This document shows, piece by piece, positions 6,616-12,059 of a stretch of 12,190 nt of DNA (within the stretch, counting starts at the first letter, position 1; each line of letters opens with the position of its first letter). The stretch is from positions 1-12,190 of the forward strand of contig CAZTRD010000027.1 in NCBI GenBank assembly GCA_964616145.1, given 5' to 3'. The position numbers and the translations under genes are program-made. The notes under the pieces are model-generated. The model had not been told where the DNA came from, searched no databases, and saw nothing but the letters and a program-made list of their open reading frames with translations. This DNA comes from JAQTNP01 sp964616145. Its GTDB lineage: Bacteria > Patescibacteriota > Minisyncoccia > Minisyncoccales > PEYH01.

Positions 6616-6897
6616 TTACTTGCTCCTGGCTTTTATAAATTCTATTGCTTTAGTTATATTTCCACTGCCTTCAAAGATTTCCTGTTCGTGTGGTACATAA
6701 ACATCTATGTTCTCTTCGGGTAAATTAACTAGAATTAATGGCAACCTATGAGTCATTGCATAGTAATTATACTCTGCTAGTTCTTCTACACCATCGTCTA
6801 TTTGTATAACGTTATAACTTATTTTGTTTTGGTCTAGAAGCTTTTTTGCTAACTTGCAATATTGGCAATTTGTCCTCTTGAAAAGTACTATCCTCAT
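6616..6897 (-). CDS. Glutaredoxin-like thiol-disulfide protein
   Basis: 93 residues with a thioredoxin fold pattern: strand MRIVLFKR, active site CQYC (11-14) at the start of the first helix, strand ISYNVIQID, and cis-proline in RLPLIL (P53), then a C-terminal helix (NITKAIEFIKA). AGAGG lies six bases before the ATG. Length fits glutaredoxins and NrdH-redoxins, which donate electrons to ribonucleotide reductase and other enzymes; the middle is unusual, with an acidic insertion (EENIDVYVPHEQEIFEG). The first 86 bases, including the active-site codons, overlap the end of the HNH gene in another frame. It could serve reductive steps of the neighbouring genes or the thiols of the cysteine-rich fibre; both are inference. 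Confidence 0.8.
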   Translation of the reverse strand: MRIVLFKRTNCQYCKLAKKLLDQNKISYNVIQIDDGVEELAEYNYYAMTHRLPLILVNLPEENIDVYVPHEQEIFEGSGNITKAIEFIKARSK

Positions 6898-7291
6898 CTT
6901 TAGCCTCTTCTATTTTTTTAAGTTCGTTTTTGAGTTTATCGTAGATTACAAGGTAATCGTCTAATGTGACACCGTAAGTGAGCTTTGTTAACTCTGCCCT
7001 CATATCGTTGTAGTTTAGACCGCGCTTGGCAAGCCACTTGTCTCTAAACTCTACATAGCTATCTACGTCTGCCTTTAATCTGAACATATGACACCTGTAA
7101 CAGAGGGTTTGCCCATTTCTAATATCAAAGGGGCTCAGAATATTTCCAAGCCCCCTTGACACTATGTGGTGAGCATGGTTCGATATGCTCTTTTTGTAAC
7201 ACCACTGACACGTGTAGTTTTCTTTTTCCCTTATTACCTTAGACCAAATCTTTAGGCATGACTTTTTAAGTGAAGATTTTGTCAGTTTCAT
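6812..7291 (-). CDS. HNH endonuclease-like protein
   Basis: 159 residues. The zinc-finger HNH core is clear: CQWC (28-31), HAHHIVSRGLGN (39-50), FDIRNGQTLCYRCH (55-68), with H41/H42 as the His pair and CxxC pairs at 28/31 and 64/67. Such proteins nick or cut DNA; phage forms act in packaging (near terminase), in recombination (NinG-like) or as homing enzymes. Here no terminase genes adjoin it, and NinG-like recombination or modification-linked cleavage is possible. The C-terminal tail (after about residue 130) is lysine-rich and unstructured, where it overlaps the glutaredoxin gene. The ATG overlaps the previous stop in TAATG, so it is coupled to the 56-residue gene; its own ribosome site is weak. 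Confidence 0.8.
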   Translation of the reverse strand: MKLTKSSLKKSCLKIWSKVIREKENYTCQWCYKKSISNHAHHIVSRGLGNILSPFDIRNGQTLCYRCHMFRLKADVDSYVEFRDKWLAKRGLNYNDMRAELTKLTYGVTLDDYLVIYDKLKNELKKIEEAKDEDSTFQEDKLPILQVSKKASRPKQNKL

Positions 7292-7461
7292 TAGTCTATC
7301 TTTCTAAACTTTACTGTTTGATACTTCTTACGGTCATATATGCTTGTTGATTTTCTAAGCGTTTCGTTACGCCTAAATGTCTTACCATATGCGTCTCTTG
7401 CCTTTGAGTAGTTATCAAACGTTGTTGCTGTCTTGCCTTCCTCTAATTTCCACTGTCCCAT
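7291..7461 (-). CDS. 56-residue basic protein of unknown function
   Basis: Start at ATG 7461, preceded by AAGGAG six bases upstream and, further up, by a near-consensus promoter (7481-7509); a longer reading frame back to TTG at 7509 would place that promoter inside the gene and is rejected. The product begins MGQWKLEEGKTATTFDNYS and is rich in Lys, Arg, Thr and Tyr, with charged residues spread throughout, so a nucleic-acid-binding or structural role is possible. It is the first gene of its transcription unit and ends in TAATG with the HNH gene. No family is recognised. Confidence 0.65.
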   Translation of the reverse strand: MGQWKLEEGKTATTFDNYSKARDAYGKTFRRNETLRKSTSIYDRKKYQTVKFRKID

Positions 7462-7474
7462 TTTAATCTCCTTT

Positions 7475-7488
7475 GGTATAAGTATACC
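7475..7488. promoter_or_regulatory. 14-bp palindrome over the -10 region, operator candidate
   Basis: GGTATA-AG-TATACC is a perfect inverted repeat with a two-base centre. It covers the -10 element and the start-site region of the promoter at 7481-7509, the usual place for a repressor operator. Part of the symmetry comes from the TATACT hexamer itself, so this may be partly coincidental. Confidence 0.4.
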
Positions 7489-7509
7489 ATATGTTTCGTT
7501 AAAAGTCAA
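7481..7509 (-). promoter_or_regulatory. Sigma70-like promoter upstream of the 56-residue/HNH operon
   Basis: On the minus strand, TTGACT (7504-7509) is followed after exactly 17 bases by TATACT (7481-7486), five of six matches each to the consensus. It begins four bases after the stop of the radical SAM gene and fires into the ribosome binding site of the 56-residue gene about 20 bases on. Its position between two genes supports a real promoter. Confidence 0.7.
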
Positions 7510-7512
7510 CCC

Positions 7513-8634
7513 CTAAAACAATAATTGTTGACTTTTTTCTTTGTTACTGTCAATACCCTTACTTTTATTTATATACCTTCTCTGGTCGTCGCTAGACGGA
7601 ATATCTAACATCCTGTTTTTAATCACCTCCCTTATTTTTATACGCCTATCTTTAAAATAAACATACGAACGTGGGTTTAAAAAATCACCTACCCTACCAA
7701 GCAAACTCTTGCAAAAGTTTTGGTATCTTGCCAAATCTTCTTTTGTCCAGTTTTTGCCTAGCCATCCCTTGTCTATTTGGCGTATTGGTTTATATAGCAT
7801 TGGATATGCCATCCATCCGTTATCAAGTATAATAGATAGCCTTTCGTAAAAGTCTTCAGGCGTGTCTTCGAAGTTGTATAGCACGTCTATCCTTGTTTCT
7901 TGTTTTAGACCAACGCTTTTGCATATCTCTATACCCTTTAAAAATGCATCTTTATATTTGATGTCATCAAATGCAAATCTTAGTGGGTATATCTTTATCT
8001 GCTTTAATAGCTTAGCCTTCTCAGGGGTCAGGAGGCGTATATCAAGCGATTGGTTAAAGTCTACCTCTTTGCCTGCCCTTTTAAAGACCTCGATAACCTC
8101 TGCAAGCCTTGGATTGGCTAATGCGTTGTTATCCCAACAAGAAATCTTATCAAACTTATCAACAATATACTTTTCTATGTTTTCCTTAAACCTTAACTTT
8201 TCATGCACAGGAACTACGCACCATGGGCATTTTCTAGGACAACCACGGTGTGTAAACATTATAGTCATATCAAGTTCTGGGTGCAGAGAGTAGTCTAAGC
8301 ACTCATCTTCAACCTCATCCCATATGCCATCATGTATGTAGTCTATGCCAAGGTTTTCAAACTTCTCCGGCATAAGCGTTGCCACAAGCCCACCAACCCA
8401 CAACTTAGCCTTCGGAAAAACTTGTCTATAAAACTGTATTGAGTTTCTTACGCTGATATAATCATAAGTAAAGATTGAAGTTATATAGATTATGTCAGGT
8501 TCCTCTAGGTACATATTCTCACCCTTGACATACGTTACCGAGTCACCGCGATTCTTGTGCATGGTTGCTATCTTCATCAACCCAATACTTGGAAACTTAG
8601 TCTTGTAATTTGGTTCTACAAGTAATATTTTCAT
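7513..8634 (-). CDS. Radical SAM protein with N-terminal B12-binding-like domain
   Basis: 373 residues. The cluster motif is CPRKCPWC (Cys132, 136, 139), the canonical CxxxCxxC that holds a 4Fe-4S cluster and S-adenosylmethionine. Before it, residues 1-115 form a Rossmann-like region (MKILLVEPN, PSIGLMKIATMHKNRGDSV, LWVGGLVATLMPEKF) like the cobalamin-binding part of B12-dependent radical SAM enzymes, but the cobalamin-ligand DxHxxG motif is not seen. After it come helices and strands consistent with a partial TIM barrel (FAFDDIKYKDAFLKGIEICK). The C-terminus is very basic and ends QQLLF. The gene starts inside the end of metallophosphoesterase 2 (38-base overlap). Reaction and substrate unknown; nucleobase or tRNA modification is a guess from context. 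It is not viperin-like by its motif. Confidence 0.85.
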   Translation of the reverse strand: MKILLVEPNYKTKFPSIGLMKIATMHKNRGDSVTYVKGENMYLEEPDIIYITSIFTYDYISVRNSIQFYRQVFPKAKLWVGGLVATLMPEKFENLGIDYIHDGIWDEVEDECLDYSLHPELDMTIMFTHRGCPRKCPWCVVPVHEKLRFKENIEKYIVDKFDKISCWDNNALANPRLAEVIEVFKRAGKEVDFNQSLDIRLLTPEKAKLLKQIKIYPLRFAFDDIKYKDAFLKGIEICKSVGLKQETRIDVLYNFEDTPEDFYERLSIILDNGWMAYPMLYKPIRQIDKGWLGKNWTKEDLARYQNFCKSLLGRVGDFLNPRSYVYFKDRRIKIREVIKNRMLDIPSSDDQRRYINKSKGIDSNKEKSQQLLF

Positions 8635-9166
8635 CTTTTTCTCTTTCGTCTTCGTTTTTATTACCTGTAATAAGCAATTTCTGCATTACCTGTGTTATGC
8701 TTAAAGGCATATATCCGTTGGCATCAACACCAACATCCATTTGTTTTCCGATTGGTTCTATTAATCCATGTGAGTGTCCATGTAGTTGATAACTGCCATG
8801 ACAGCTAGAGTCCCATGACCGCATTGGGTAATGACACAATACTATCTTCTCGTGGTTGTATTTTAAGGTAAGCATATTATTCGTAGAAGAAAACAAATCT
8901 TCTATATTGTGTATCCTATTACGATAATCATGGTTACCTAATATAAGATGCACCTTTCCGTTTAATTTATTGCGATAGTTTTTCACTATCTCATGCCCAC
9001 CAAAAGCAAAATCCCCAAGGTGATATACTGTATCCCCGGGGTTTATACATTTATTCCAATTATCTATTAAAGCTTTGTCCATTTCTTCGACACTATCCCA
9101 TGGCCTATTGCAATGTTTTCTTATTGAGTCATGGTTAAAGTGGGTATCGGATGTAAAATAAATCAT
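8597..9166 (-). CDS. Metallophosphoesterase 2 (calcineurin-like, short phage type)
   Basis: 189 residues, with AAAGGAG three to five bases before the ATG. Metal-binding blocks in order: DTH (7-9) in SDTHFNHDSI, GDF (51-53), GNHD (77-80), CHYP (111-114) and HGHSH (129-133), followed by DVGVD (144-148). This is the compact phosphohydrolase type common in phages and bacteria, distinct from metallophosphoesterase 1 at 5022-5774. The set of ligands is complete, so an active di-metal hydrolase is expected. The C-terminal tail (NEDEREKDEN) is charged and disordered where the radical SAM gene begins. It is the first gene after the promoter/operator region at 9281-9372, with a leader of about 110 bases. 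Substrate unknown. Confidence 0.85.
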   Translation of the reverse strand: MIYFTSDTHFNHDSIRKHCNRPWDSVEEMDKALIDNWNKCINPGDTVYHLGDFAFGGHEIVKNYRNKLNGKVHLILGNHDYRNRIHNIEDLFSSTNNMLTLKYNHEKIVLCHYPMRSWDSSCHGSYQLHGHSHGLIEPIGKQMDVGVDANGYMPLSITQVMQKLLITGNKNEDEREKDENITCRTKLQD

Positions 9167-9280
9167 ACTCTCCTTTCTTAAAAAGCTGATGCGGTAGGTG
9201 CAATGAAGGACAACAACTAAAAATAATCAACGTGTGCACACTCTTTCTAGTCCTGTCTTTAAACAACAACCAATAACAAT

Positions 9281-9308
9281 ATTATAGTTTAGTTTTTATT
9301 TGTGACAA
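9281..9308 (-). promoter_or_regulatory. Sigma70-like promoter for the metallophosphoesterase 2 / radical SAM operon
   Basis: Minus strand: TTGTCA (9303-9308, five of six matches) and a perfect TATAAT (9281-9286) with a 16-base spacer. It lies in the only sizeable non-coding stretch of the window (9167-9413), about 115 bases before the ATG at 9166. The leader between holds a perfect 10-bp palindrome GTGTGCACAC (9232-9241) and two copies of ACAACAAC (9210, 9263); I see no tRNA or riboswitch in it. Confidence 0.65.
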
Positions 9309-9352
9309 GCTGAAAGTCCAGTGCTAACATTATCTGTTTTAGATAGAGTATA

Positions 9353-9372
9353 ATTGTGACTTTAGTCACAAT
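9353..9372. promoter_or_regulatory. 20-bp perfect dyad, CRP/FNR-like operator candidate
   Basis: ATTGTGAC-TTTA-GTCACAAT has 8-bp arms and a 4-base centre, and contains TGTGA-N6-TCACA, the CRP consensus arrangement. A third copy of the half-site TTGTGAC occurs at 9300-9306, overlapping the -35 element of the promoter at 9281-9308, 54 bases from the first. A phage repressor or a host CRP/FNR-family regulator could bind. It also abuts minus-strand TATACT (9347-9352), but without a good -35. Confidence 0.5.
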
Positions 9373-9413
9373 ATACAAATCATTACATCCTACCCGCAAC
9401 GCATTGTTATCGC

Positions 9414-9707
9414 CTATTTTATAGGTTCCAACAGTTTGTCTACATCAGCTTCTATTCCAATTTCAGTCTTAGCGTTTGCTCGCTTTATCGAGACATCTAT
9501 TTTGAACAAAAACATTTCCAGTTCAGTAATCTTTGCATCTACCAACTTTGGGTCATACTGAGGTTCTGTTTCTGTTCTTTCTTTACTCTGTTTTTCCTCA
9601 AAGTAATACGTACGAGTTCGAACAGCATTAGAATTGCGTATTGACTGCAAATCATTAATGCGACCCTTTAGTACCTTCTGCAAAACCATTCCTTCTGATA
9701 TTGTCAT
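9414..9707 (-). CDS. Conserved-type phage coiled-coil protein of unknown function
   Basis: 97 residues, with a perfect AAAGGAGG five bases before the ATG. The N-terminal helix (EGMVLQKVLKGRINDLQSIRNSNAV) is followed by a charged linker (FEEKQSKERTETEPQYDPKLVD) and a second helix (AKITELEMFLFKIDVSIKRANAKTEI): a helical-hairpin layout. I recall proteins of this pattern (RNS..RT..Y...EPQYD.K.VD.KI.ELE.FL.K.D..IK) from phages and bacteria, function unknown. It is the last gene of the right-hand block, followed by the non-coding control region at 9167-9413. Confidence 0.7.
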   Translation of the reverse strand: MTISEGMVLQKVLKGRINDLQSIRNSNAVRTRTYYFEEKQSKERTETEPQYDPKLVDAKITELEMFLFKIDVSIKRANAKTEIGIEADVDKLLEPIK

Positions 9708-9723
9708 ACTATCCTCCTTTTTT

Positions 9724-9939
9724 TTATTCTATATCGTCTATGTCTGCGCGCTCTCTTATATCTTTTCTTAAGTGTTCCATCAACTCTCCTGCTGATTTAA
9801 ACTCATGACCATGCTTTAACCATCCGCGTAGGTCTTGGTCAATATCCCACAACGCTGTCCAATAATCACTACCACGCTGTGCCAACTTAAACTCGTTATT
9901 TTCTTCTGGCAGTTGGAACTCTAAAATAGCTTTTGGCAT
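9724..9939 (-). CDS. Conserved-type phage protein, 71 residues (possible longer membrane form to 10080)
   Basis: The ATG at 9939 has a perfect AAAGGAG six bases upstream and gives a 71-residue acidic protein beginning MPKAILEFQLPEENNEFKLA and containing SDYWTALWDIDQDLRGWLKHG, a pattern I recognise as a common small phage hypothetical (LEF.LPEE..EF..A..G..Y..ALWD.D..LR). The frame stays open upstream for 47 codons to an ATG at 10080 that would add a membrane span (KLLFMCYISGVVGALIWELFLHGL), but that ATG lacks a well-spaced ribosome site and the extension contains a consensus promoter. I prefer the short form; a dual-start gene is possible. Confidence 0.7.
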   Translation of the reverse strand: MPKAILEFQLPEENNEFKLAQRGSDYWTALWDIDQDLRGWLKHGHEFKSAGELMEHLRKDIRERADIDDIE

Positions 9940-10038
9940 ATTATGCTCCTTTCTTTTAAATTTTTCGTGTGGGTAAACAACCCACTTTGAAAGACCATGT
10001 AAAAATAGTTCCCATATCAATGCTCCGACCACACCACT

Positions 10039-10067
10039 AATATAGCACATAAATAGCAACTTGTCAA
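10039..10067 (-). promoter_or_regulatory. Consensus-like promoter upstream of the 71-residue gene
   Basis: Minus strand: perfect TTGACA (10062-10067), 17-base spacer, TATATT (10039-10044) preceded by TGC, an extended -10. A transcript would begin about 90 bases before the ATG at 9939. It lies in a frame that is also open for a possible N-terminal extension, and AT-rich DNA yields such matches by chance, so confidence is moderate. Confidence 0.5.
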
Positions 10068-10101
10068 GCCCTATGGTCATTTTATTTTTAAAAACCTCAA
10101 A

Positions 10102-10287
10102 TTATTTTGGTGACCAATTCCTATCACCCTCTCTTCGTTCAATAAAGTTACACCAATTGTTTCTTATACAGTCCTCATAGAGGTTTGAGTAAGATTGATA
10201 ATCATCTGGTGGTGCGTTAAATCTATGGCACTCTAAACACTTCTCTTCTATTCTTGTGGGTGAACACATACAAATGTCTGGGGTCAT
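10102..10287 (-). CDS. Small cysteine-rich phage protein, zinc-binding candidate
   Basis: 61 residues; GAAAGGAG lies five bases before the ATG. The N-terminus carries CMC (6-8) and CLEC (17-20), then HRFNAPPDDYQSYSNLYEDC and WCNFIE, giving six cysteines and a CxxC knuckle likely to hold zinc. I recall short phage hypotheticals with the same C.EC.RF.A.P..YQSYS layout; no function is known to me. The ATG overlaps the stop of the 47-residue gene in TAATG, so translation is coupled. Confidence 0.7.
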   Translation of the reverse strand: MTPDICMCSPTRIEEKCLECHRFNAPPDDYQSYSNLYEDCIRNNWCNFIERREGDRNWSPK

Positions 10288-10430
10288 TACTTCTCCTTTC
10301 GGTTTAAGTTATCCAATATCTTCTTCCGTTTCTTTTCTTCGGCGTTCAAGTAATTGATTATCTCGTTAATCTTACGCTGTATAGTGTTATCATACTCATA
10401 CCTTTTGTTTATGTCTAATTTCTTTATCAT
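10287..10430 (-). CDS. 47-residue basic helical protein
   Basis: Begins at the ATG at 10430, which overlaps the stop of the upstream gene in ATGA; GGGGG about eight bases before it can serve as ribosome binding site. The product (MIKKLDINKRYEYDNTIQRK..., ending NLNRKEK) is mostly one or two lysine-rich amphipathic helices (INEIINYLNAEEKKRKKILDN). It ends in TAATG with the next gene, so both junctions are of the coupled type typical of this operon, which supports a real gene despite its size. Function unknown. Confidence 0.65.
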   Translation of the reverse strand: MIKKLDINKRYEYDNTIQRKINEIINYLNAEEKKRKKILDNLNRKEK

Positions 10431-10600
10431 TTCTTTACCCCCAGTATCTTTTCCGTAACATCATCTTCCTGAAAGAATATGTCCTTGTGATGTCCAAATA
10501 CTTCATTAGCCAAAAACTGCCCTAATCTTTCATCTGGGACTTTCTTCCACTTCTTCTCTAATAACTTACATATTCTTGGTATGCGTTTAATGTCTCTCAT
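10427..10600 (-). CDS. 57-residue conserved-type phage protein
   Basis: Start at ATG 10600, four bases after GGAGG; the longer open frame back to 10696 overlaps the neighbouring gene and lacks a site. The product begins MRDIKRIPRICKLLEKKWKK and continues VPDERLGQFLANEVFG, ending with an acidic segment (FFQEDDVTEKILGVKK). I recognise the MRD..RI.RI..L...W...PD.RL.Q.. pattern as a frequent small phage/bacterial hypothetical; function is not known to me. Coupled by ATGA to the 47-residue gene. Confidence 0.7.
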   Translation of the reverse strand: MRDIKRIPRICKLLEKKWKKVPDERLGQFLANEVFGHHKDIFFQEDDVTEKILGVKK

Positions 10601-10611
10601 CTTTCCTCCCA

Positions 10612-10911
10612 TTATTCTTTCGGTATCCAATAAGGAACATAACCCTTGCCCTGTTTTATACATTGATATTTGCCTTCTGCTATTCCTATTGCGCAAGCTC
10701 TTGAAGAAACCATAGGCATGCTCAGGAACGGTCTTTTATCCTTCTTATCAGATTGGACCAATATTAACGGCGCTACTGGTTTGAACATATAACACGAGTG
10801 TACAGAAGCTCCTGAACCACATTCACACCTTGGCTGTTGTTTAGTTTCATTATACTTTGCTCTATGCTCACACCTAAAACATAAACCGTGATTCCATTCT
10901 TTCTTCTTCAT
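10612..10911 (-). CDS. Conserved-type phage protein with N-terminal zinc-finger-like cysteines
   Basis: 99 residues from ATG 10911 (GGAGGAG five bases upstream; the in-frame ATG at 10926 precedes that site and has none). The N-terminal half carries LCFRCEHRAKY (C11, C14), CECG (C29, C31) and SCYMF (C40), a likely zinc knuckle. The second half (RPFLSMPMVSSRACAIGIAEG, C84) looks globular. I recall phage proteins with the CFRCEHRA...CECG...SCYMF.PV.P layout, of unknown function. The start overlaps the previous stop in ATGA. Confidence 0.7.
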   Translation of the reverse strand: MKKKEWNHGLCFRCEHRAKYNETKQQPRCECGSGASVHSCYMFKPVAPLILVQSDKKDKRPFLSMPMVSSRACAIGIAEGKYQCIKQGKGYVPYWIPKE

Positions 10912-11210
10912 TTCTTCTCCTCCCAAAGATATTCTCCGTGTAATAATTTCATATCAGGAGGGTATGTTCCCACTCCTATCCACCCCATACACATTGAGTC
11001 GTGGATAAACTCTAAACTATCAATGCCTGTTTCTTTCCGCATCCATTTCTCTGTGGCGAAAACCAACCCCATAAAAGTATCATAGTCTTTCCGAAACTGT
11101 TTCCAGCCCTCTTTGATTATCTTTAACTGTTTCTTGTTAGGTTTTTTGGGTATACTCTTAGCAGATAACAACCTTTTCTCTTTCCCTTTTTTATAAATTT
11201 CCTTTTTCAT
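10908..11210 (-). CDS. 100-residue basic phage protein of unknown function
   Basis: AAGGGG lies six bases before the ATG at 11210. The N-terminal 35 residues are extremely lysine-rich (KKEIYKKGKEKRLLSAKSIPKKPNKKQLK), a probable nucleic-acid-binding tail; the remainder (EGWKQFRKDYDTFMGLVFATEKWMRKETGIDSLEFIHDSM, then GWIGVGTYPPDM) looks like a small globular domain. Both ends use ATGA overlaps with neighbours. No family is recognised. Confidence 0.65.
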   Translation of the reverse strand: MKKEIYKKGKEKRLLSAKSIPKKPNKKQLKIIKEGWKQFRKDYDTFMGLVFATEKWMRKETGIDSLEFIHDSMCMGWIGVGTYPPDMKLLHGEYLWEEKK

Positions 11211-11440
11211 TTTTTCCCCTTTGTAATTTTATAATTATTTCTTCTCAGCCAGTAGCAGAGATTTTCCGCACCCATTAGTATGCTTGACAATAAGTTGGCA
11301 TCTTCGTAGTGTGCAGTTGCTCCCTCATACCTGGGCTTAAAGGATTTGTTATGTGCGGTTACAGTAACTTGTATTTTCTTAGCCAGTGGGCTGTCGTTAA
11401 TAAATTTCTCTAAAAGTTTGTCTTGTTGATTGGCTGTCAT
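11207..11440 (-). CDS. 77-residue phage protein of unknown function
   Basis: AGGAGG lies seven bases before the ATG at 11440, which overlaps the stop of the preceding gene. The product begins MTANQQDKLLEKFINDSPLAKKI, has a central strand (VTVTAHNKSFKPRYEG), then a helix (DANLLSSILMGAENLCYWLRRNN) and a basic tail ITKGKK. No signal or membrane segment, no recognised motif. Its stop is coupled by ATGA to the next gene. Confidence 0.65.
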   Translation of the reverse strand: MTANQQDKLLEKFINDSPLAKKIQVTVTAHNKSFKPRYEGATAHYEDANLLSSILMGAENLCYWLRRNNYKITKGKK

Positions 11441-11859
11441 TTTTTATTCCTCCTATCCATACAGGGTTTGCACAATGAAATAATCCATCCTTTCGTTTGC
11501 TTTACACCATCCGTACTACCACATTCCTCGCATATATAACCTGATAGGCTTTCTGCAAGGGAAATCATACCATCCTGATGACCGTATTTTCTATCTTCAT
11601 ATTCAATTTCACTTTCAGCATATCCATAATAAAACCGTAGTGTTCCAAACTTTTCTTTGACTTGGGTTGCCTCAATTTGAGGATATCCATTATGGTCAAT
11701 ATCCCATTGTAAGTGTGAACATAACACATCTATTATTTTATGCCATCCATCTCCGCACTCGAATAACCAGCACATACAAGTTTGTGTCATTGGCAGTTTA
11801 TGCTGAATGAAAATCTTTGGATATTTCTTTAAAAGCGATTCTGTGTTTTCTGTGTTCAT
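11437..11859 (-). CDS. Conserved-type phage hypothetical with C-terminal zinc ribbon
   Basis: 140 residues with AGGAGG four bases before the ATG. The N-terminal half contains FECGDGWHKIIDVLC (33-47) and QVKEKFGTLRFYYGY (66-80), and the C-terminal half SLAESLSGYICEECGS (100-115) and LCKPC (129-133), so C110/C113 and C130/C133 form a treble-clef or ribbon-type zinc site. I recognise this ECGDGW...KFG.LRFY...AE..S...CE.CG pattern from many phage genomes; the function is not established. The 84 bases upstream (11860-11943) hold only an AT-rich spacer with a small CCC-GAAA-GGG hairpin and no convincing promoter. Confidence 0.75.
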   Translation of the reverse strand: MNTENTESLLKKYPKIFIQHKLPMTQTCMCWLFECGDGWHKIIDVLCSHLQWDIDHNGYPQIEATQVKEKFGTLRFYYGYAESEIEYEDRKYGHQDGMISLAESLSGYICEECGSTDGVKQTKGWIISLCKPCMDRRNKK

Positions 11860-11943
11860 TTTACCTCCTATTTTAGCCCTTTCGGGTATAATATGTTGTG
11901 TTTTGGTCTATTTTTCACATTTATTGGGGGTATTTTAGTTATT

Positions 11944-12057
11944 TTATACCTTAAAGGGTTCATTTGTTACACTTGTAACACTTTTGAGCCAAGGCGTATA
12001 AGGACTAACAGCTGTCTTGCCTTTCAAAGCACTCTTATACGCTTGTTCTTGGCTCAT
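11944..12057 (-). CDS. 37-residue mini-protein, start region folded into a hairpin
   Basis: ATG at 12057 lies five bases after GGAG, and two bases after the stop of the upstream 38-residue gene. The product begins MSQEQAYKSALKGKTAVSP, contains PYTPWLK and a doubled SVT (SVTSVTNEPFKV). The sequence of the gene forms a long imperfect hairpin (11986-12055), so the reading frame may be real but translationally controlled, or the locus may be a structured RNA in which the ORF is incidental. No family is recognised. Confidence 0.5.
   Translation of the reverse strand: MSQEQAYKSALKGKTAVSPYTPWLKSVTSVTNEPFKV
11965..11980. repeat. 16-bp perfect dyad
   Basis: TGTTACA-CT-TGTAACA is a perfect inverted repeat with a two-base centre, inside the end of the 37-residue ORF and just beside the longer hairpin. 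It may be a protein-binding site or simply reflect the doubled Ser-Val-Thr codons. Confidence 0.35.
11986..12055 (-). repeat. Long imperfect inverted repeat / RNA hairpin
   Basis: Arms GAGCCAAG+GCGTATAAG (11986-12002) and CTTATACGC+CTTGGCTC (12034-12042 and 12048-12055) pair over 17 bp with one five-base bulge (12043-12047) and a 31-base loop. In the minus-strand RNA the stem starts with the G of the ATG at 12057 and hides the first codons. No T-run follows, so it is not a standard terminator. Confidence 0.65.
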
Positions 12058-12059
12058 AC

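Noticed and set aside
7462..7509. TTG start at 7509 for the 56-residue gene
   Set aside because: That codon is part of the -35 element; a perfect AAGGAG precedes the ATG at 7461.
9349..9354. Plus-strand TATAAT beside the operator dyad
   Set aside because: No acceptable -35 at 16-18 bases and no plus-strand gene follows.
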